A DNA stretch of 64,000 bases. Origin: Phialocephala subalpina (Eukaryota; Ascomycota; Leotiomycetes; Helotiales; Mollisiaceae). Positions 57,605 to 64,000 of this stretch are shown piece by piece. Location: assembly GCA_900073065.1 (NCBI GenBank), contig FJOG01000028.1, positions 308,283 through 372,282 of the forward strand, in the 5' to 3' direction. The notes beneath the pieces were generated by a model that did not search any database, was not told where the DNA came from, and saw only the letters and a list, made by a program, of their open reading frames with translations. The position numbers and the translations under genes were made by a program. Position 1 is the first letter of the stretch, and each line of letters begins with the position of its first letter.

Positions 57605-58584
57605 ATGCACGCCCTTACCACTCGCCACACCCCCAAGAGACAAGCCAACCGCGTCCCAGTTCCCAGCGTCGTAATCCAAGGCCGAATCGCAATGATGTGC
57701 CAACCCCACCCCGGCAACACCAAATTCGGCACCAACCTTCCCTCACGACAACCCGGTGGTTCCAAACATGCTGCTCACTATCAACATCCCACCTACGCCA
57801 TTGGGAACCGACGAAACCTCAAACGTGACAACGGCAGTTATCTGGGGTACGACGACTGTCAAGTTGATGAGCCTGGGTACAATCACTACTCGTCTTTATC
57901 TTCAAGGCGCGACGAAAGGGGAGATCTTGGTGGTTTTCAATATCCCGCTTTTACCTACGGTTCCGCTGGTGGTCATGGTGATTTCGGAAACTCGGAAGAT
58001 CGTAATGTCGGAGGTTCCGAAAATTACGATGTCGGTGATTCACGACTTGCCGCTTCCGCCTACTATCCCGCCAGTGACCCAAATTCTCCAGGTTATAATG
58101 TCGGTGCGATGGAGGATTACGGTAGTGGTGAGAATGTCGGTCCTGAGGATTACTGCAATGCCCAATTTGAGCCTCAGTACTATGAGCCTGAGTCAGAGAT
58201 GAGATCCGAGGCTGAGGTGATGCAAGAAGAGGATCCTACTATCAATTTCCTACCTGCGAGTTTGATGATTGATATCTTGCAAGAGAGTACTGGTATCAGT
58301 GGTGCTGATCTTGAGATCTGTCCGAGCATTGGTCCGGTTACAGAGGAGAATAGTATGAAGGTTACAGATTTCATGTCTGCGTAAGTCTACCATGTGTAGT
58401 CACGAGGATATGCTTGATGCTAACAAGTAAAAACAGCGTTGAACAGGAGACTGGTGGTACTGCGTTCGAGGATCTCTTTCTCGTGAATAGGGATCAGATT
58501 AGTGAGTTGGCTGATTATCAACGTGGGCTGGAGGAGGAAGTGTTAAGGCTTCGAGAGGAGTTGAGCTGGCTACGCGAGCAATAA
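57605..58584 (+). CDS. GRIxMM-motif family protein, tandem member 3, 307 aa
   Basis: Two exons, 57605-58380 and 58437-58584. The N-terminal block is ANRVPVPSVVIQGRIAMMCQ, clearly related to members 1 and 2 but with Pro to Ala in the core. The middle differs in composition: Gly/Tyr/Asp/Asn-rich (YNHYSSLSSRRDERGDLGGF), acidic and prion-like rather than Arg/Ser-rich. The C-terminal part keeps the layout (LMIDILQESTGISGADLEIC, then FMSA at the border) and the intron position and phase in an Ala codon. The end is a stronger coiled coil (YQRGLEEEVLRLREELSWLR). The start codon follows the gap by 15 bases, so an earlier start cannot be excluded. Confidence 0.78.
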
Positions 58585-59148
58585 AGTGGGCGTCGGGCTT
58601 CGAGATATTCTGACAGTGTGGAGGACTGAGATTTGATGAAAAGCGTTGACGTTAGCATTTCTGCCTGATCTTTACCAATTGCATGCAATTTAAAACATCA
58701 TTCATATCATTACCAAATATCTCAAGTTCTCAATTTTTGTTGAGAAGCGAGGTCGAGAGAGAGGTATTCATTTCTGCATCCCAACTATCATCACAATCCC
58801 AACCATTCCTGCATCCATGCAAATCATATCGTACCAAGCACCAAGCAATCACCGAGAATTGAATGCTAATTAACAACCATTTCCTCGTTTCGTCATAGAT
58901 ACATTCAAAGAATAGAAACCGGAAATGACTGAAGAGGAAAAGGAATCGAAGATGCACGCTAGCTCGCTCCCACGCCATGAACCGGATCCAGATCTCTCAT
59001 TGCTACAATGTCATGTCCAAATAATGCACCGGAATGAAGACCCAGAAGGAGAGAAATGCGAGAAGAGAGTTATCGGATGGTGGAGAATACAATTTCCTAG
59101 AGGTGGGAGAGATCGAGTATGGTGTGGCACGATGAAGTGTCGAGAAGA
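58585..59148. other. Spacer with one doubtful small plus-strand frame
   Basis: A 75-codon frame at 58925-59152 (TEEEKESKMHASSLPRHEPD, with WWRIQFPRGGRDRVWCG) is hydrophilic with four Cys and overlaps the 3' end of the AAA ATPase gene by four bases. It could be a small gene, but nothing confirms it. The rest shows no content. Confidence 0.3.
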
Positions 59149-62100
59149 TTAAAAGTAACCTCTCATAGCGTCCTCGAAACCTGGACCACCCTTCAGGTCG
59201 CGATCGAAAGCATTCGAGACGTCGAGGACCTTCTTGATGTGCTCCATGCTGAGAGGTTCGCCCTTGTTGACGGCGAGTGCTTGGGCGGTGCGGACTGTGT
59301 TCTTGATCTATTGTGAGTTAGTAAGGCTATCTGAAAGCAAAAGAAGAAGTAGAACATACCTGTCGACCGTTCAAGTTATTCTTGGCAAGGGTGTTGTAGT
59401 CATCCTCAGTGAATGGCATCGTGTCAACACCCTCCAAGATGCGAACTCTCTCGATAAACGCCTTAAAGACGCTCTTCTTCGCCTTGAGATTCAGTTCGCC
59501 ATATCTCAAAGCAATATGGATCCTTGATTGGAAGGCATCGTCAAATGTCTCAACACGATTCGTTGTCAAGAACAGGATACCTTGGAAGTATTCCAGCAGA
59601 CGCAGGAAGATTGACACAAGAGCATTGCGGTGAATGTCTTGAATGGTACGCTTCTCGAGGAATACATCTGCTTCATCCAGGAGAAGAACAGCGCCCCACG
59701 CGTGTGCAATGTCGAGAATCTTCTGTAGCTCGCCTTCGAGAGTTCTGGGATCGGTGCCAAGCTCTCCGGCTGAGACCATGTAGAGTGGGCACTTGAGGAG
59801 CTCAGAGATACCTTCCGCAGTTAGAGTCTTACCAGTTCCAGGGGGACCGTGAAGAACAGCCACAAGACCCTTGCCCTTGCCTTGGATAACATCATCGATG
59901 CTCTCGGCTGGGTGGTATTTGTGCGATTCGACAAGTGCCTTGACAATTTCCTTCGTGTTGTCCTCCAGAACCAGGGATTCGTATGCACCCTCGTTCCACA
60001 CAATGTCCTTCACACCCGAGACGGTGAACTCAAGCCATAGCTTTTCAGTGAAAGCAAAGCCGAGAACGACTGGGGAAGCAATTAGGTACTCTTCGTCGGT
60101 GAACGTAGGCAGCTCCTTCTTGTCATCCTCCTTGACTTCCCCATCTTCCTTGACCTTCTTGCTGAGTACTTCCTCAAGCTTCTCCACCACAATCTCTTGG
60201 CCGTCCGCGTCAACAGGAACTTCGACTATTGTTGGCCGATCCTTGTCGTCCTTGATCATCTTCAATTTTGTCCGTGGCTCATCATCATCCCCGCCCTTCT
60301 CTTCCCGTTGTTCAAAGTGATGATGCTGCTCTTCATCCGAACTCTCCTCGCAACAACAGCCATCCTCGGAATCCTCGTCGTCAGAATCGTCCAACAAATC
60401 AGGGTCTTTCGGCTTGACTGTGCTGACGTTGTAGTTGGGCAAGATGCGGCGATGGATCGCAGGGTCAACCATAATCCGACCATTGATGTTGACTTTGATG
60501 ATCTGCTTTCGTTTCTTGAGGTATGCCATGCCTTCGTGACTCTTGTAGTTGACACCTTGGAGAGAGACGAACTTCTTGCCGCGGGCAATAAGATCAGCTC
60601 GAAGCTTGACCTCATTTTTGTGGTACTTGAGGGGGTAGCAGTTCAGACTAGTGATCTTTCGAGCACCTTTGAAGGCTGGGACATCGCAATCCATCGTGCC
60701 CATACCCCAAGTCTTGCCATCGTATTCTAGGTATCGACCTTCAATGTTATACCATTCACCCTTCATAAAGCTAAACTCCTTCTCGGCCAACTCGATCTTG
60801 AATGCTCGAGGTTCGTCCGCGGAGCCATAAGTTGTGGTGTATGCGAGGGTATTGGGTTTGTAGAGAGCCCAGAGAAGATCGAATGTGATGATACCGGACT
60901 CCAGCATAGGATACAAGGTCTTCTTGGTCGCGGCGTAGTCCTTGTCGAGGTACTTCAAGAGGACTTTGAGGTGCTTCCGCTTCGTCTCTTGGCGCTTCTT
61001 TGCTTTCTTCTTGCCTTTCTTGATGGTGATCTTCTTGTTCTTCAATTCCTTGCACATCTCTCGGAGATCTTCGAGATAGAGGAAGAGCAGATTGGGGTCG
61101 ATAATAGGCGTCTCCTCTACCAAGCTGACACCTTTGACACCATCCATGACTTCATTGAGAGCTTCCTTGAGGAGCTTGCTCTTGATGTCAACAACGGTAG
61201 TCTTGTACTTGCCCTCCCAATCGAAAGTTCTCCGAACGTTGAAAAGATACTGATCGTATTCAGAGCTTTCCTCGTCCTCAGCAGTGTCGGTGAGCTTGTA
61301 GTTGTGAATCGTGCTGTCCCATAGCTGATCAACCCGGTGGTAATCAAGCTTGCTGGCACGCTTCTTCTTGTCCTTCTTTCCTTTCTTGCCCTTCTTGCCT
61401 CCAGCAGCATCAAGACCTAGAGCAGCCAACTGCTTTGCTCTCTTCGCTGCTTGTATCCGTGCCGCAGCCCCTCCTATTTGGTTTCGGCGACCATAGCCCA
61501 AACCAGTATTGAGACCGCCCTGACCAAGGCCAGCTTGTTGCTGTCTCAACTGTTGCATCTGCATAAGTTGAAGTTGAAGTTGTGCATCCTCCACAGCCTG
61601 GGCATCATCAACGTCCTCGGCCTCTGAGTCTTCATCTGGTTCCGATTCCTCGTCCGAATCTGAATCCTCCGAGTCTGAAGATACCTGCGGGAGGCGTGTT
61701 AGATTCATTCCTGCATTCGATTCTGCTAACAGAGCTTGATGAAAGGCAGGGGTTACCTCTTTTCTCGACTTCTTGGACTTTCCCTTCTTCTTGTCCTTTG
61801 ATTTCTTAGCCTTCTTCTTTGCCTTTCGTCGCTTTCGCTTCTCCTTCTCCGCCTCTGTTTCCGAATCCTCGTCCGAATCGCTTGAACTTGAATCGCTATT
61901 GTCTGAACCTGAGTCTGACGAGCTCTCTGAGTCCTCACTTTCGCTAACAACGACCTCCTTCGCCTTCTTCGACTTCTTGGACTTCGCCTTGGCTTGGGGG
62001 TCTTTGGGTTTCTTGCTCTTCGACTTGGGAGACTTCTCGGAGGACTTTGGTGTCTTGGTCTCTACTTGTGAGTTCGATGTACCTTCACCAGCATCAGGAA

Positions 62101-62158
62101 CCACTCCGCCCTCTCTGTCCGCCGCCTGCTCGCTCTGATTCGTAGTTGGGGTATCCAT
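59149..62158 (-). CDS. AAA ATPase with acidic/basic N-terminal region and DUF7025-like domain, 985 aa
   Basis: Exons in transcript order: 62158-59360 and 59307-59149, phase 0. The first 200 residues are low-complexity Lys-rich and Ser/Glu/Asp-rich tracts. A Gln/Leu-rich helical part is followed by a basic KKGKKGKKDKKKRASK run near 260. The middle (about 300-620) matches what I remember of the DUF7025-type region of fungal AAA proteins (LWALYKPNTLAYTTTYGSAD, GMAYLKKRKQIIKVNINGRI). A very acidic insert (DDSDDEDSEDG) comes next. The AAA core has Walker A GPPGTGKT (about 771-778), Walker B VLLLDEAD (about 824) and TTNRVETFDDAFQSRIHIAL. The end is GFEDAMRGYF. The target is unknown; the composition suggests the nucleus. 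Confidence 0.88.
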
Positions 62159-64000
62159 TTTGGTTGGGAGAAAGATCGGGATGTAGGGAAGGTATTATTC
62201 GTAGTTTCGGGAAGCCGCAGAGTGCTACAGCTCGTGGAGAGTTAGGGCTGTCAACACGTTTTTCGCTGGCGGAGGATGAGCCCGTTTGCGTTGACTTAAA
62301 GATGCTACAACAGCTTGTATTAGCTTCAACTTCTCAACGACGATCAAAAAATTCTGCGGCAATAGTCGCCAACTGGCTGTACCAGGTAGAGCAGACACGG
62401 GTGTAACTTCCAGCAGACTTGCAATCACCAGGCACACCGCTGAAGGGGAGATCGGTCAGCAGACAACTCACCTTGCGTAGTCCGCCTTACTCAAGTGCGC
62501 AAACAAGAAAAGAAAGAGAGAAATGGCAGACGATCAGGTTCTTAAAGAACCCAAAGACCTGGATCTCGGTGTGACGATGCAATACGACTTGTCGAAGGAA
62601 AATGTTGAATCCTGCAGAGTACATGCGGATGGGCTGTCGAGATATGGTTGGACAAAGAGACAGGGAAGGCTGACGGGCGCCTGGTGAATCCTTGTAAAAA
62701 GGCCAACGAGGCTGAGAATAAAGTCTGTGCGTAGAGACAGAAAACACATCGGAATGCCCGAACGGGATATGAAAGTGATGGTCATTTATGTCGTGCAGGG
62801 ACGGACTTTTTCAGCAAGACTCCCGGTGTGCAAAATAAGCGACTCAGGCCGGTAAGGTTAATTATCCTTTTCTGGGACTTTGAGTAGGAAAATGGAGTTG
62901 AGTTCGACCGTAGTACAATGAGAAGTTCAAGAGAATGTGCGGCGGATTTTGCCTGAGTTCTCGTTGGTCATACTCCTAGATTATGAAGAATGTACTTGGC
63001 TTCGTGGCACTTTGGTGTGTTGCTTTTTCTAAACGCTGCGACCCAGACAGACAGACATGCGTGTATCTTCAGCGGAACAGGCATCACAGCTTGAGTCATG
63101 CCGAGTAACAACAAGGCTCCATAGCCAGGCAACAAAAGTGAGGCTGATGAGTTCCCAGGTTGATATTGTGGAGATTTGCCACTTTTGCCTCATAATGGCC
63201 ATAGCTCCCGCCCTTCGTTTGTGCCTAACCATCCTCCTCTTCCTCTCCTCTTCCTGTTGTATATTCTGGAGGCCCCCAATTCTGGAGGCCCCCAACTTTG
63301 CAGTTCTGCTGACATCGTCTCCATGTTTCTTGCTTTCGGTGTCTGAATTTATCTTCCCTATCCTGTCATCCTTACCCAAGCTTCGGCTGACCGAAGAGCT
63401 CTATCCAGCGAGAGAATGTTTGCTCGAAGAAGCCTTGAAGGCAACGCAACACCACGTCATGGTCAAGGGCCTATCTATGTTCGAAGGCGGTTTCCCGTCG
63501 CGTGGAGGCGTCCATATCCAAAAAGATCGCAATCTAGGTAACTATCTATTGGTTGCTTGAGGAACGAAGTGGTGAGATGCAAGCGCACCATTCAAGGTTG
63601 CGTTAAGGCTGGAAGCGATCACGACTTATGGCTGTTGGTACCACTGTACTTTGAGATGAAGGATTACGGCAATTTATAGTCCCTTCCTCTCTTCTTCCTG
63701 CGACCTGCTCAGACACCAATGCAATGCAGCGGTATCTGCGCTCTCGTCACTCTCACAAGCCATGTTTTTCACTTGTACCAACGTACCTTCCTGACTCAAA
63801 CACACCGCAACTCCAAACCATCGATTTTCTCTCCTCAAAAATCCCCATTTCCTCCGAAAACCGCACCATCACATCCACGATTTCAACATCTCGGACGGTT
63901 CATGCACACCATCCCACACCGCCAAGGCACGCAGTGGACTCGCAGTAGTAGCCACCAGTGGGGGAGCCTTCCAGGCCACTTAGTAACCCCACGAATCTTG
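62159..64000. other. No confident gene; a short local duplication
   Basis: A 167-codon plus-strand frame at 63057-63560 contains hydrophobic stretches but no family signal, and I do not annotate it. A tandem duplication of TCTGGAGGCCCCCAAY is seen at about 63267-63298. The first 400 bases should hold the AAA gene promoter. The window ends in CT/CA-rich sequence. Confidence 0.4.

Noticed and set aside
57068..57765. Minus-strand frames spanning the N gap
   Set aside because: They are open only because undetermined bases cannot form stops.
63057..63560. 167-codon plus-strand frame with hydrophobic stretches
   Set aside because: No domain, no typical leader, and the sequence includes a local duplication that creates the repeated residues; probably chance.
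1..64000. CRISPR arrays, bacterial operons, rRNA genes
   Set aside because: No regularly spaced repeats, no Shine-Dalgarno-type gene chains and no rRNA-like sequence; the window is clearly fungal nuclear DNA.

Overview
The window is nuclear DNA from a filamentous ascomycete; the gene set would suit Leotiomycetes or a neighbouring class, but that placement is an inference. The evidence is genes on both strands with short introns of about 45-60 nt (GTRNGT donors, CTAAC/CTGAC branch sites, YAG acceptors), a fungal gene repertoire (Sec7 ARF-GEF, Vac1/Pep7, Met8, Zn(II)2Cys6 regulator, DAL5-like and sugar MFS carriers), and decayed genes whose stop codons all fit C-to-T or G-to-A changes, as expected from repeat-induced point mutation (RIP). 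One assembly gap of N lies at 57136-57589.

Layout. 0.5-4 kb: two decayed genes for secreted proteins (a small secreted protein and a type B carboxylesterase). 4.7-18.6 kb: a well-kept housekeeping block: a GlcG/HbpS-like protein, MET8 and VAC1/PEP7 head to head, pyruvate dehydrogenase E2 and SEC7 head to head, and a tartrate/isopropylmalate-type dehydrogenase. 19-27.9 kb: a zinc-cluster regulator divergent from a DAL5-type carrier, followed by a salicylate-hydroxylase-like monooxygenase. Copies of one small inverted-repeat element sit beside the last two genes. 28-42 kb: hypothetical genes, an acyl-protein-thioesterase-like hydrolase, a coiled-coil protein, a GH5 glycosidase and two decayed genes. 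42.7-44.3 kb: a sugar carrier. 44.9-46.3 kb: an unknown decayed gene interrupted by a 512-bp hAT-type MITE with a perfect 8-bp target duplication. 46.3-49.8 kb: a gene-poor AT-rich tract.

49.8-58.6 kb is the most unusual part. After a disordered 264-aa protein come three tandem genes on the same strand (51.7, 55.5 and 57.6 kb) for divergent members of one family. I do not recognise this family. It has an N-terminal G-R-I-x-M-M motif, a disordered variable middle, and a last intron at the identical position and phase (GC|GTAAGT inside an Ala codon). AT-rich relics separate the copies, including a 967-bp element with 18-bp terminal inverted repeats and a decayed gene. The block ends with a 985-aa AAA ATPase on the minus strand. 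No confident gene is seen after 62.2 kb.

Possible joint functions: the regulator, carrier and monooxygenase at 19-27.9 kb look like a small uptake-and-hydroxylation module for an aromatic or related carboxylate. The tandem family is the best candidate here for something undescribed. All reading was by eye; no similarity search was run.
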